Shown one piece after another: positions 1 to 8,002 of a stretch of 51,332 nucleotides of DNA. The notes beneath the pieces are model-generated. The model did no database searches. It saw nothing but the letters and a program-made list of their open reading frames with translations, and was not told the origin of the DNA. Position numbers and translations under genes: made by a program. The stretch's first letter is position 1; each line of letters opens with the position of its first letter. The stretch spans positions 25,099 to 76,430 of the forward strand of contig NZ_JAUNVV010000003.1 in the NCBI RefSeq assembly GCF_030540645.1. Reading direction: 5' to 3'. The DNA is from Arthrobacter sp. (GTDB lineage Bacteria > Actinomycetota > Actinomycetes > Actinomycetales > Micrococcaceae).

Positions 1-601
1 CAACCTTGACGCTCTGGCCGGGGTGGATGACGGAGCTGCCGCTGAGCCCATTCAGCGAAAAGATCGTCGCCAGGGAGATGTTGTGCTGGGCTGCAATACC
101 GCCCAAGGTGTCCCCGGCACGCACGGTGTAGTTGGACTCGGAAGACGGAGCCTCTTGCGCTGCTTCCTGGGCCGTTGCGGAACCTGAAATTTGCAGGACC
201 TTGCCGGGGTGAATGAGGGTGCTGGCCGTCAGGTTATTGGCCGAGAGTACAGACTCCGTAGACACCCCGAAGCGGGCAGCAATGGCTGAAACGGTTTCGC
301 CCGCCACAACTGTGTGCGTGATGGCCCCGGCCGTGGCCAAGACGCTCCGTGGTAAGGAGCTGGCCACCACAGCTGCCGCAATGCTGTTCCTGGCGGTGCG
401 TGCCTGAATGGCAGCGCGTACTGACAGTGAGTCGAGTGCGCCGTGCTTGCTTTGGTACAACTGCCCAGCCTTGGCGGGTGCGGGTGCCGCGGCGGCCGGG
501 TTGGCCAACGCCAGCGAAGAGAGCATGACTAAAGGAATGGCGGCGGTGGCGACAGCCACCAGCTTTTTACTGCCGGAGGTCAAAGGTCGTGAGTGCGTCA
601 T
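1..601 (-). CDS. LysM-domain exported protein (3' end outside window)
   Basis: Reading leftward from ATG at 601, the frame stays open to the window edge (200 codons). Residues about 10-35 form an Ala-rich signal peptide after a basic N-terminus (MTHSRPLTSGSKK), ending near ANPAAAA. Two LysM repeats follow, at about 95-140 (core THTVVAGETVSAIAARFGVS) and 154-199 (core NYTVRAGDTLGGIAAQHNIS), each with the IHPGK/Q end motif. LysM domains bind N-acetylglucosamine-containing glycan, so the protein should sit outside the membrane on peptidoglycan. The catalytic or other C-terminal part is outside the window, so an enzymatic role cannot be judged. TTGAGG lies about 9 bases before the start. It is divergent from the DNA-binding gene at 758. 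Confidence 0.85.
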   Translation of the reverse strand, partial: MTHSRPLTSGSKKLVAVATAAIPLVMLSSLALANPAAAAPAPAKAGQLYQSKHGALDSLSVRAAIQARTARNSIAAAVVASSLPRSVLATAGAITHTVVAGETVSAIAARFGVSTESVLSANNLTASTLIHPGKVLQISGSATAQEAAQEAPSSESNYTVRAGDTLGGIAAQHNISLATIFSLNGLSGSSVIHPGQSVKV

Positions 602-757
602 GGATGCGTACCTCAAGGTTTCGTTACGGATGGGGCCAATGATGATGGTGTTTCTAAAGCGACTAGAAGTGAATTTACACGAAAATACCAGTAAGTAGGC
701 TTTTGCCGTCTCGCAGCCCATCGCACATATCACCAAATTTGTACAGGAACAGGCAAA

Positions 758-1129
758 ATGTGGGAACCTGTCAGGGTGAGTAATGTTGAAACAGTAGTCA
801 GCGAATGGTTGCCCCTGCCCGATGTCGCCGAGATGCTTGATGTCTCGGTCACCAAAGTCCATGCCCTTGTCAAGGACGGTTCCTTGTTAGCAGCGCGCGT
901 GGGTGAGCGTTCCATCAGGGCCGTACCTGCGGAGTTCATTGACGGTGACCACGTCCTCGACAGCCTGAAGGGCACCATTACAGTGCTTCACGATGCAGGC
1001 TTTGAGGATGAGGAAGCCATCACCTGGCTCTACACCGCAGATGAGTCACTGCCCGGACGCCCTATTGACGCGCTGCGTGAGGGCCGTAAAACTGAAATTC
1101 GCCGTCGGGCTGCAGCCCTCGGCTGGTAG
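758..1129 (+). CDS. Rv2175c-family DNA-binding protein
   Basis: A 123-residue protein with an N-terminal winged-helix/excisionase-like DNA-binding segment (LPLPDVAEMLDVSVTKVHALVKDG, about residues 17-42) and a C-terminal helical domain ending in REGRKTEIRRRAAALGW, the hallmark of the mycobacterial Rv2175c family. In Mycobacterium Rv2175c is a DNA-binding substrate of the kinase PknL encoded next door. Here the neighbours are a LysM protein and a polyprenyl synthase, which matches the conserved actinobacterial context; no kinase gene is inside the window. The start could also be GTG at 776. It converges on the polyprenyl synthase gene through a shared terminator. Confidence 0.85.
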   Translation: MWEPVRVSNVETVVSEWLPLPDVAEMLDVSVTKVHALVKDGSLLAARVGERSIRAVPAEFIDGDHVLDSLKGTITVLHDAGFEDEEAITWLYTADESLPGRPIDALREGRKTEIRRRAAALGW

Positions 1130-1154
1130 CAGGACTGCAAGAAGCCAGAGCAGG

Positions 1155-1216
1155 AAAAAGCCTGCCAGCATCCCCGGAACTGAGAACCTCAGGATGGGGA
1201 AGCTGGCAGGCTTTTT
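1155..1216. terminator. Bidirectional intrinsic terminator
   Basis: A 15-bp perfect stem (AAAAAGCCTGCCAGC at 1155-1169 with its complement at 1202-1216) is extended by one A-A mismatch and five more pairs (TCCCC 1171-1175, GGGGA 1196-1200). A-tract and T-tract flank the stem, so it can end transcription of both convergent genes, at 758-1129 (+) and 1225-2328 (-). Confidence 0.9.
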
Positions 1217-1224
1217 GATGCCGT

Positions 1225-2328
1225 TTAGGCCGTTCTGGACACCGCAGCATTGCCCAAGGCGGCCAGGGCGGCAGCTGCATCGGCGCCAATCGGCAGCTGG
1301 GCCAATGCGCCAAAGGCTGCTTCGCCGAACTGTGTGATCAGTGCTTCCGTGCTCGCCAGTGCCCCGGAGTCCACCATGATGGCGCACATGCGCGCCACTT
1401 CGTCATCGCTGAGATCTTCACGGCCCAAGTTCTGATCCACAAAGTTGCGGTCTTCGGAGTCCGCCGCATCGATGGTCATGCCCACAAGAACTGTGCGCTT
1501 ACCTTCCCGGAGGTCATCGCCGGCGGGCTTGCCGGTTTTTACCGGATCCCCAAACACTCCCAAAACGTCGTCGCGTAACTGAAACGCCTGTCCAAGTGGC
1601 AAGGCAAACTCACTATAACCGGTGAGAAGCTGCTCGTTTGCTCCGGCGAGGGCTCCGCCCAACACCACGGGGTGCTCGGAGGAATACTTGGCACTCTTGT
1701 ACAAGATGATGGAGGAAGCCCGGACGACGGCGGTCGCATGCGGCTTGGTTGGTCCGGACACCTCCTCCAAGATATCCAGGTATTGCCCGGCCATGACCTC
1801 GGTCCGCATGAGGTTGAAGACAGCACGGCCACGGCTGTGCGCCCCGGAGCCAATACGGGCGAACATCTCTTCGCTCAGGGACAGACACAAATCCCCGGTT
1901 AAGATGCCGGCGGCCTGGCCAAAGCGTTCGGCATCCAAAGCCCAACCGGAATCGGCATGCAGAGTGCTGAATTGACGGTGCACACTGGGACCGCCACGGC
2001 GTGTGTCCGACCTGTCGATGATGTCATCGTGGATGAGGGCTGCGGCTTGAAACAGCTCGAGGGCGGCGCCTGCCTGGATGATGACGGGGTCGTCGGGCGC
2101 GCCCCCGGCTCCACGCCAGCCCCAGTAGCAAAGCAAGGCCCGCATCCGCTTTCCACCAGTGACAAGGGTCTTGATGGCATCAGCAAGAACAAGGGTGGCC
2201 GGTGAGATCTGCTGCAGCAACTCGCGTTTTTCGGCCAGGAAGACATGTAGTTCCGCCGCAACTGCTGCAACGAAGGCTTCGCTTTCGGCAGCAATTGCTG
2301 CGCCGTCGCGGACGGGCATGGCGTTCAT
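1225..2328 (-). CDS. Polyprenyl (prenyl chain-elongating) diphosphate synthase
   Basis: A trans-isoprenyl diphosphate synthase of about 367 residues that condenses isopentenyl diphosphate onto allylic primers to give longer prenyl diphosphates (geranylgeranyl or longer). The first Asp-rich motif is DDIIDRSDTRRGGPSVH and the second is AFQLRDDVLGVFGD; the DDxxG form of the second motif is common in actinobacterial enzymes. GGKRMRALLCYWG supplies the Lys/Arg diphosphate-binding residues. The start at 2328 is chosen because AAGGA lies 11 bases upstream; ATG at 2379 would add 17 residues but has no good ribosome site. Product chain length cannot be set from sequence alone; menaquinone or carotenoid supply are both possible. 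Confidence 0.88.
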   Translation of the reverse strand: MNAMPVRDGAAIAAESEAFVAAVAAELHVFLAEKRELLQQISPATLVLADAIKTLVTGGKRMRALLCYWGWRGAGGAPDDPVIIQAGAALELFQAAALIHDDIIDRSDTRRGGPSVHRQFSTLHADSGWALDAERFGQAAGILTGDLCLSLSEEMFARIGSGAHSRGRAVFNLMRTEVMAGQYLDILEEVSGPTKPHATAVVRASSIILYKSAKYSSEHPVVLGGALAGANEQLLTGYSEFALPLGQAFQLRDDVLGVFGDPVKTGKPAGDDLREGKRTVLVGMTIDAADSEDRNFVDQNLGREDLSDDEVARMCAIMVDSGALASTEALITQFGEAAFGALAQLPIGADAAAALAALGNAAVSRTA

Positions 2329-2416
2329 GCTTGTGGGATTCCTTGCTGTGGGGGCGGCATGGGGTTTGTGCTGTGGCATTAACTGGTGAGATGTGGTGCC
2401 GGTGGCGGGCAGCAGC

Positions 2417-3001
2417 TTATTTGAACGATGCGGGCAGCAGCGTGGCACCCAGCGTGAAGGTGGACGTAGCTGTTGTCTGGACAACGGAGACCGTCACGAT
2501 CTCCTGCCCGTCAGCACGGACAAACGTCTTCAAGGGCACCCCATCAACTGCGTCACCGGGCTGTGCCGTGAAGCCCTGCGCGGTCAAGACGGTCGTGTAG
2601 TTCTTCAAAACGTCCGCCGGAGTCGCTGTGATGGAGGCTGTCAGGGAGGCCGTGGAAACGGGGCTGGCATGTACCAGGCTGGAAGCCTGGATTTCGGCAC
2701 CCTTCATCAGCGGCAGCACACCCGATGGGAAACCTGCCACGAGTTCCTTGACGGCGGACTCCGCCGATGGCTTGGCCGTGCCGGTGGCAGGTGCCGTGCT
2801 TGCGCGGGTTGTGCCTGTCGGGGTGGAGGTGGCCGTGGCGGACGCCGTTGCTGACGAGTTGCTGGCTGTGGCGGAGGCAACAGGGGTTGCCGGGGCTGAA
2901 CATGCGCTCATCAGTGCGACGGCGGACACTCCGGCAGCTGCCAAGAGGCTCCTGCGAGTCAATGGCCGGTAGGCTCCGTGGCGCGGGGTGGGGCTGGTCA
3001 T
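2417..3001 (-). CDS. Tat-type lipoprotein, unknown function
   Basis: A 194-residue exported protein. The N-terminus has a twin-arginine motif (LTRRSLLAA, R16-R17), a hydrophobic stretch and a lipobox-like MSAC with the lipidated cysteine at about residue 34. A Ser/Thr/Ala-rich linker (about 35-75) leads to a compact C-terminal domain of about 115 residues (SAVKELVAGFPSGVLPLMKGAEIQ onward), which I do not recognise. AAGGA lies 7 bases before ATG 3001, which settles the start over a longer frame opening at 3091. It is transcribed toward the polyprenyl synthase, 88 bases upstream of that gene, so the two may be co-transcribed. Confidence 0.75.
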   Translation of the reverse strand: MTSPTPRHGAYRPLTRRSLLAAAGVSAVALMSACSAPATPVASATASNSSATASATATSTPTGTTRASTAPATGTAKPSAESAVKELVAGFPSGVLPLMKGAEIQASSLVHASPVSTASLTASITATPADVLKNYTTVLTAQGFTAQPGDAVDGVPLKTFVRADGQEIVTVSVVQTTATSTFTLGATLLPASFK

Positions 3002-3146
3002 GGTGGTTTCCTTAGCTGCCGGGGGCGGTGGCTTCGAACCCAGTTTACCCATGCCCGGCCGAAGTCCTCCCGCCCCTGTTGTCCGGCTCACTGGCAGGAT
3101 GCTCGTATGTCACTGGTCTGGACAGCTGAGTGTGGGTGCGGCTCAC

Positions 3147-3161
3147 TAGACTTGAGGTGTG
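3147..3161 (+). promoter_or_regulatory. Predicted leaderless promoter of dinB
   Basis: TAGACT (3147-3152), a -10-like hexamer, is followed by six bases and then the GTG start codon at 3159. The expected transcription start falls on the G of the start codon, so the mRNA would have no leader. The same TAGACT-N6-GTG arrangement precedes dnaE. No convincing -35 element is visible. Confidence 0.5.
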
Positions 3162-4379
3162 AGAGATCAACAGCAGTCATCGGTGGCCGGGCACGTCCCT
3201 GATCAAACAGGTTGCACCATTATGCACGTTGATATGGATGCGTTCTTTGTGTCCGTGGAGTTGCGCGACCGTCCCGAACTGCTGGGCAGGAAGGTCATTG
3301 TGGGCCAGCCTGAAGGGCGGTCAGTGGTGCTCTCGGCCCCTTATGAGGCACGGGCCCTCGGCGTTCGTTCCGCCATGCCCATGGTGACGGCGCTGCGGAT
3401 GTGCCCGTCCGCCGTCGTGATTGCCCCCCGGCAAAAGCTTTACCACCAGGTTTCGGTTCAGGTCATGGAGGTCTTTCGCTCCATCACCGATACGGTTGAA
3501 CAGCTCAGCGTGGATGAGGCATTTCTTGACATCAGCGGCTCATTGCGCAGGCTTGGGACGCCCTTGGACATTGGGGCGCTGATCCGTTCGCGCATCGCAG
3601 CCGAACTGGGCATCACGGCATCGGTGGGTATTGCCGCCAGTAAATTCGTAGCCAAGGTGGCTTCCACCAGGTGTAAGCCCGACGGCATGCTGCTGATTGA
3701 GAAGGGGCAAACAGTGGACTATTTGCACACCCTGCCTGTCGAGGCGCTGTGGGGTGTGGGAGCCAAGACGAGGGAAGTGCTCGCCCGGCTGGGCATCTTC
3801 ACGGTGGCCGACGTGGCTGCGACACCGAGCGCGTCCTTGCAAAAGGCGCTGGGAAGCACCGGTGTGGCGCTGCATGCACTTTCTTGGGGCATCGATCCGC
3901 GGCCGGTGACCACTGTCCACCAGGAAAAGAGCATTGGGGCGGAAGAAACCTTTGCGGTGGATACGTTTGAGAACGCGGTGCTCACCCGTGAACTCCTGCG
4001 ACTCTCGCACCGGGTGGCTGGGCGGTTGCGAGAAGCCGGGCTGAGTGGGCGAACCTTGTCGATCAAGATCAAGTACAGCGATTTCGCCACCATCACGCGG
4101 TCTAAGGCGCTCAGTGCGAACACCGACAGCGCAACGCAACTCTATGCTGGTGCCGTGTCGCTGCTGCAGGCGCTTGGTCAACGGCCGCAAAGTGTGCGGT
4201 TAATTGGGCTTCGCATGGAGCGGCTGGAATCAGTGGAGAATGCACCACTCCAGTTCACCCTGGACCCACGCGATGATCACTCACGCAACGCCGAAGTGGT
4301 GGGTGATGCCATTGCTGCCCGGTTTGGGAACGCCAAAATCGTGCCGGCACGACTCCTAAAACCGCCGGGAAATCCCTAG
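3159..4379 (+). CDS. dinB: DNA polymerase IV (Y family)
   Basis: A 406-residue translesion polymerase. Catalytic metal ligands are visible in MHVDMDAFF (D25, D27) and SVDEAFLD (D119, E120). A thumb/HhH segment (VGAKTREVLARLGIFTVADVAA) and a little-finger domain with SIGAEETFAVDTF follow. A possible beta-clamp contact, LQFTLD, lies near the C-terminus. It copies damaged templates with low fidelity. No LexA-type SOS box was seen upstream; instead a predicted leaderless promoter abuts the GTG start at 3159. If that promoter is not real, ATG at 3222 just before the first catalytic motif is an alternative start. Confidence 0.93.
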   Translation: MRDQQQSSVAGHVPDQTGCTIMHVDMDAFFVSVELRDRPELLGRKVIVGQPEGRSVVLSAPYEARALGVRSAMPMVTALRMCPSAVVIAPRQKLYHQVSVQVMEVFRSITDTVEQLSVDEAFLDISGSLRRLGTPLDIGALIRSRIAAELGITASVGIAASKFVAKVASTRCKPDGMLLIEKGQTVDYLHTLPVEALWGVGAKTREVLARLGIFTVADVAATPSASLQKALGSTGVALHALSWGIDPRPVTTVHQEKSIGAEETFAVDTFENAVLTRELLRLSHRVAGRLREAGLSGRTLSIKIKYSDFATITRSKALSANTDSATQLYAGAVSLLQALGQRPQSVRLIGLRMERLESVENAPLQFTLDPRDDHSRNAEVVGDAIAARFGNAKIVPARLLKPPGNP

Positions 4380-4622
4380 TTGCACCCACTGCCATACCTT
4401 GTGTCAACAGTATGTCGGTTGTGACTTTCAGTTCAGCTAAATCAAGCCTATTGTTGATAGTAGGAGTTGGCTTATCGACGACTTCAAAGTTTGTTGGCGC
4501 CCGACGCCATCAAGGCCGCACGCTGAAACAGCATGTGTGGAACCGGAGGGTTGGGAACCATCGACGCGATAAAGACGTTAATGAGCAAAGACGCCCATGG
4601 CCCTGACCTGAAGGAGGTCGTC

Positions 4623-5000
4623 ATGCCCCTCTCTGAGCACGAGCAGAGGTTGCTGGATCAACTGGAGCAGCAACTGCATGCCGAAGATCCCAAATTTGCC
4701 AACGCACTGTCAACAGCACCCACACGGTCGTTGTCAACACGCAACATCGTGATTGGTGTAGTGGTGATGATTGCAGGACTGCTGGTCCTGCTTGGTGGCG
4801 TGGCAACACAGCTAATCCCGTTAGGTATTCTAGGCTTCCTGATCATGGGTGGCGGCGTGTATATCGCGGTCTCCAAGCCGAAGTTTGGCGACGAAGGACA
4901 AAGCGCGGACAAGCAGGGCACGAAGTCAGGACCCAAACAGAAAAGTGGGTTCATGAACGGGCTGGAAGAAAAGTGGGAGGAACGCCGCCGCGACCAGTAG
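4623..5000 (+). CDS. DUF3040 family membrane protein
   Basis: A 125-residue protein beginning MPLSEHEQRLLDQLEQQL, the signature N-terminus of the actinobacterial DUF3040 family, with two membrane segments at about 42-60 and 66-85 and a Lys/Arg/Glu-rich cytoplasmic tail. AAGGAGG sits 8 bases before ATG 4623, which excludes the longer open frame from 4533. The family is regularly found just upstream of mraZ in actinobacteria, but its function is unknown. The 243 bases between dinB and this gene hold no gene that I can support. Confidence 0.85.
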   Translation: MPLSEHEQRLLDQLEQQLHAEDPKFANALSTAPTRSLSTRNIVIGVVVMIAGLLVLLGGVATQLIPLGILGFLIMGGGVYIAVSKPKFGDEGQSADKQGTKSGPKQKSGFMNGLEEKWEERRRDQ

Positions 5001-5041
5001 GCGCGCTACCAGAGTCCGCTCCCAAAGGAATTGAATATCTA

Positions 5042-5070
5042 AAGGCCACGGCGCGTTGCGCCGTGGCCTT
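5042..5070 (+). terminator. Intrinsic terminator after the DUF3040 gene
   Basis: A 12-13 bp perfect stem (AAGGCCACGGCGC at 5042-5054 with its complement ending at 5070) and a three-base loop, followed by a T-rich stretch (CGTTGTTGT). It separates the upstream gene from the mraZ promoter. Confidence 0.85.
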
Positions 5071-5308
5071 CGTTGTTGTACGCCGCTGTCTCCGTCTCTG
5101 TGGAAGCTGTGCTCCCGTTCCCTCCACTTTTCACCACCTGAGCACTTGCTGCACGGCAAATCGTGCCTTTTGGGTTCCCGGAACGTGTTGCCAGTGTCCT
5201 GCAGCGGCTATCTCTACCAAATTCCCTCCACCTGCCTTCCTTCGGCGAGTCCCTTGCAATGGCGGGCATTTTTCCTCCGACACGCCACGAACACGCCTTG
5301 GTATTGTG
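5071..5308. other. Non-coding stretch between terminator and mraZ promoter
   Basis: Several short frames are open here on both strands, but none has a ribosome site or recognisable protein content. Apart from the flanking terminator and the mraZ promoter I see nothing definite. Confidence 0.5.
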
Positions 5309-5340
5309 TTGACGGTGGAGGATTGTGGAGTAATGTGGAG
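5309..5340 (+). promoter_or_regulatory. mraZ promoter overlapped by three MraZ boxes
   Basis: TTGACG (5309-5314) and TAATGT (5331-5336) form a -35/-10 pair with 16-base spacing. Three exact GTGGAG repeats start at 5315, 5325 and 5335, a 10-bp period that puts them on one face of the helix. A weaker fourth copy (GTAGGAG) begins at 5344. MraZ is known to bind tandem GTGG-type repeats upstream of its own gene; their position across the spacer and -10 predicts repression of the cluster. Confidence 0.8.
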
Positions 5341-5402
5341 CGCGTAGGAGGGGGTGGGGTCAGCGTGATCCCTAAGACTCGACGAAAGAAGGTGGTGGTG
5401 AG

Positions 5403-5834
5403 TTGTTTCTCGGAACACATTCGCCTCGCCTCGATGAGAAGGGGAGGATCATTCTTCCGGCGAAGTTTCGGGAGGAACTTGCCAGTGGACTTGTCCTGAC
5501 CAAGGGCCAGGAAAACTGTATCTATGTCTTTAGTGCACGGGAGTTTGAAAAGGTTCTCACCCAGATGCAGGACGCGCCGCTGTCCAACATGGCAGCACGC
5601 GACTACATTCGAATCTTTCTGTCAGGAGCCTCCGATGAGGTCCCTGACAAGCAGGGAAGGGTGACCATACCGGCGACCTTGCGCGCCTACGCTGGTCTTG
5701 AGAAGGAACTGGTCGTCATTGGCGCCGGCAGCCGGGCCGAGATCTGGGACGCCACGGCTTGGCAGAACTACTTGGCAGCAAAGGAGACGGCTTTCTCTGC
5801 AACCGATGAAGTCGCCATCCCTGGCATTAGCTGA
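5403..5834 (+). CDS. mraZ: Transcriptional regulator MraZ
   Basis: A 143-residue protein starting [15 protein letters not shown], with two swapped-hairpin AbrB-like repeats: the first contains [11 protein letters not shown] and the second [10 protein letters not shown]. MraZ forms ring oligomers that bind the tandem GTGG repeats at the head of the dcw cluster. The start codon is TTG at 5403; the conserved N-terminal MFLG sequence leaves no other choice. The gene is followed by a 380-base gap before rsmH, with a 15-bp tandem repeat at the stop codon. Confidence 0.95.
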   Translation: MFLGTHSPRLDEKGRIILPAKFREELASGLVLTKGQENCIYVFSAREFEKVLTQMQDAPLSNMAARDYIRIFLSGASDEVPDKQGRVTIPATLRAYAGLEKELVVIGAGSRAEIWDATAWQNYLAAKETAFSATDEVAIPGIS

Positions 5835-6214
5835 TAGGGAATTAGCTGACAGGGAACTGCCAGTGAACACCCGCAGTTGCAGTACACGTAGTTGGAAACA
5901 CCCGGAAAGTGTTGCTTCGCAGGACACTTTCCGTTGGCTCAGCCGGTGATCTTGAATGAGATCTCCAGCCGCCCAGCTCGTCCAATCCTGACTCACCTTC
6001 CCCGGAGTCAGGCGTGGAGCGGCTTTGGGGCGGAGGGGGATCTGGTTCAAGAACACACTTGGCAACGATGCGTTGCAGTGGCTCTGGGCCTGCGCCACCT
6101 GACACACCGCAGTACAAACGTTATTCGCAGTAAATGAGTTATTTGCCAGATTTGCACGCGCACCGGGGGAACGAATACCCCTTCCGGTTGATAACCAAGA
6201 GAAATGGAGTAGTG
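5835..6214 (+). other. 380-bp mraZ-rsmH intergenic region with tandem repeat and hairpin
   Basis: A 15-bp unit (ATTAGCTGAYAGGGA) occurs twice in tandem at 5826-5840 and 5841-5855, straddling the mraZ stop. A 10-bp perfect hairpin follows at 5903-5933 (CGGAAAGTGT paired with ACACTTTCCG, 11-base loop) without a strong T-tract. The remaining 280 bases show no supported gene and no convincing promoter for rsmH. Confidence 0.55.
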
Positions 6215-7213
6215 ATGACGTCGGAAGTTCCCACGCCACCCACTTCTGAACGTCACACCCCAGTTCTCAAAGACCGCTGCATCAATCTCCTGGCCCCCGC
6301 ATTTGAAAATGCCCGCCTGGCAGGGCGCACTCCGATCGTCATTGATGCCACTTTAGGCATGGGCGGCCATTCCGAAGCAATGCTGCAACGCTTTCCCGAC
6401 CTGCACTTGATCGGCATTGATCGTGATACCGAGGCCCTCGGGCTGGCGGGGGAGCGCCTCACCCCTTTCCAGGACCGTACTGACTTGGTGCACGCCGTCT
6501 ATGACGAGATCGCCGAGGTCCTCGAAGACTTGGGTATTCCGAGCATTGATGGCATCTTGATGGATTTGGGTGTGTCCTCCCTTCAGCTGGATGAGCGTGC
6601 CCGTGGCTTCGCCTACTCCTTCGACGCACCGCTTGACATGCGCATGGACACCAGCCGTGGTCAAACAGCTGCCGATGTGCTCAACAGCTACTCCGAAGAG
6701 GACCTGGTGCGGATCATTCGCAAGTGGGGCGAGGAGAAGTTTGCCGGCCGCATTGCGAACCATATTGTTGCCGCCCGCGACAAAGCCCCGTTGACCCGCA
6801 CTGGGGAACTGGTGGAAATCATCCGCAACGTTGTCCCCTCGGGTGCAGCAAAGACTGGCGGGCACCCGGCCAAACGCACCTTCCAGGCGCTGCGCATTGA
6901 GGTCAATGAAGAATTGAGCGTCCTGGAAACAGCCATTCCCGCCGCCGTTGAAGCGCTTGGGCTGCACGGACGCGCAGTCGTCATGTCCTACCACTCGTTG
7001 GAGGACAAGATCGTGAAGTCGGTGTTCGCCGCAGGATCAACGTCTTCGGCGCCGGCTGGGTTCCCAGTGGAACTTGAAGAGCACAAGGCCATTTTGAAGC
7101 GTCTGACCAAGGGGACGGAAATCCCCACAGATGAAGAAATTGAAGAGAATCCCAGAGCCGCATCCGCGCGGCTGAGGGCAGTGGAAAAAATCAGAATCAG
7201 GAGTGCCAAATGA
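6215..7213 (+). CDS. rsmH: 16S rRNA (cytosine-1402-N4)-methyltransferase
   Basis: A 332-residue protein. S-adenosylmethionine-binding motif [14 protein letters not shown] lies at about 47-60, acidic GIDRDTEAL follows, and [20 protein letters not shown] and [12 protein letters not shown] are diagnostic RsmH (MraW) motifs. It methylates C1402 of 16S rRNA in the decoding centre. ATG 6215 has GGAG 8 bases upstream; GTG at 6212 is also in frame. The stop overlaps the start of the next gene by four bases (ATGA). Confidence 0.95.
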   Translation: MTSEVPTPPTSERHTPVLKDRCINLLAPAFENARLAGRTPIVIDATLGMGGHSEAMLQRFPDLHLIGIDRDTEALGLAGERLTPFQDRTDLVHAVYDEIAEVLEDLGIPSIDGILMDLGVSSLQLDERARGFAYSFDAPLDMRMDTSRGQTAADVLNSYSEEDLVRIIRKWGEEKFAGRIANHIVAARDKAPLTRTGELVEIIRNVVPSGAAKTGGHPAKRTFQALRIEVNEELSVLETAIPAAVEALGLHGRAVVMSYHSLEDKIVKSVFAAGSTSSAPAGFPVELEEHKAILKRLTKGTEIPTDEEIEENPRAASARLRAVEKIRIRSAK

Positions 7214-7941
7214 GCCAGCTTGCATCACGCTCCACGCCAGTGAGTGTGGGCAATAATGCCCGTTCACTGAATGTGGAGTCGGCTGACCCAGACCTACCTT
7301 TCACAGGTACCGGGGCGAAACCGCGCAAGCCACGCACCCCCCTGTCCCTTGTGGTGTCCACCCCTGCACGCAATCGTTCTTCGCTCGTGGTGATCTTGTT
7401 CCTGGTGGTTGTTGCGGCACTGACCGTGGTGCTGGTGATGAGCATCTCCCTCACCAAGGGACAGTACGAGCTGGTTGATTTGAAGAGCCAGCAGGCGGAC
7501 TTGCATAAGTCGAACCAGGAGCTGGAGCAGAGCATCGCCTCCAAACAGTCGCCACAGGAACTTGTCGCACGCGCCGTCAGCCTGGGCATGGTTCCTGCTG
7601 GAACAACTGGACAGATTGATGTTCGTTCCGGCAAGGTCAGCGGATCCCCGCAGCCAGCCTCTGCGGACACCAAGGGTCTGGTGATTATTCCTCCAGCCAG
7701 CATCGACAAGCCGGCCGCAGCCCTTACAGTGGCCGGATCGTCAACGGTGCCGCTCAGCCCCGCAGCCAAAGTCCAGAAGGCCGCCGCCGAGCAGGAAGCA
7801 AGTCAGCAGGCTGCGGGCAAGAGCAGTGCAGAATCCGGGACGCCTGTGGCCGTGGTTCCACCCGCACCCGTTCCTGCGGAGGCCGCAGCACCAGAACTTC
7901 ACGGCGGCACCATCCCCGCGCCAGCCCAGAAGGACAGCTAG
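7210..7941 (+). CDS. ftsL: FtsL-like septal membrane protein
   Basis: A 243-residue bitopic protein in the ftsL position between rsmH and ftsI. The cytoplasmic N-terminal part (1-57) is followed by one membrane segment (about 58-80), a short coiled coil (about 85-112, [20 protein letters not shown]) and a segment with [14 protein letters not shown], as in FtsL/DivIC-type proteins. The Pro/Ala-rich outer tail of about 100 residues is longer than in classical FtsL. Such proteins bridge FtsQ/FtsB and FtsW/FtsI in the divisome. Assignment rests mostly on topology and position because the family is poorly conserved. Confidence 0.8.
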   Translation: MSQLASRSTPVSVGNNARSLNVESADPDLPFTGTGAKPRKPRTPLSLVVSTPARNRSSLVVILFLVVVAALTVVLVMSISLTKGQYELVDLKSQQADLHKSNQELEQSIASKQSPQELVARAVSLGMVPAGTTGQIDVRSGKVSGSPQPASADTKGLVIIPPASIDKPAAALTVAGSSTVPLSPAAKVQKAAAEQEASQQAAGKSSAESGTPVAVVPPAPVPAEAAAPELHGGTIPAPAQKDS

Positions 7942-8002
7942 GGTTTAACTAGGATCAGGCAGCCTCGACTGTCCCAGCAAAGAACGCAAGGAAAAAGCAG
8001 CA

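Noticed and set aside
3100-3160. LexA/SOS box upstream of dinB
   Set aside because: No GAAC-N4-GTTC or similar palindrome is visible in the region.
4412-4606. 64-codon frame between dinB and the DUF3040 gene
   Set aside because: No ribosome site, no recognisable sequence and unlike its neighbours in codon use.
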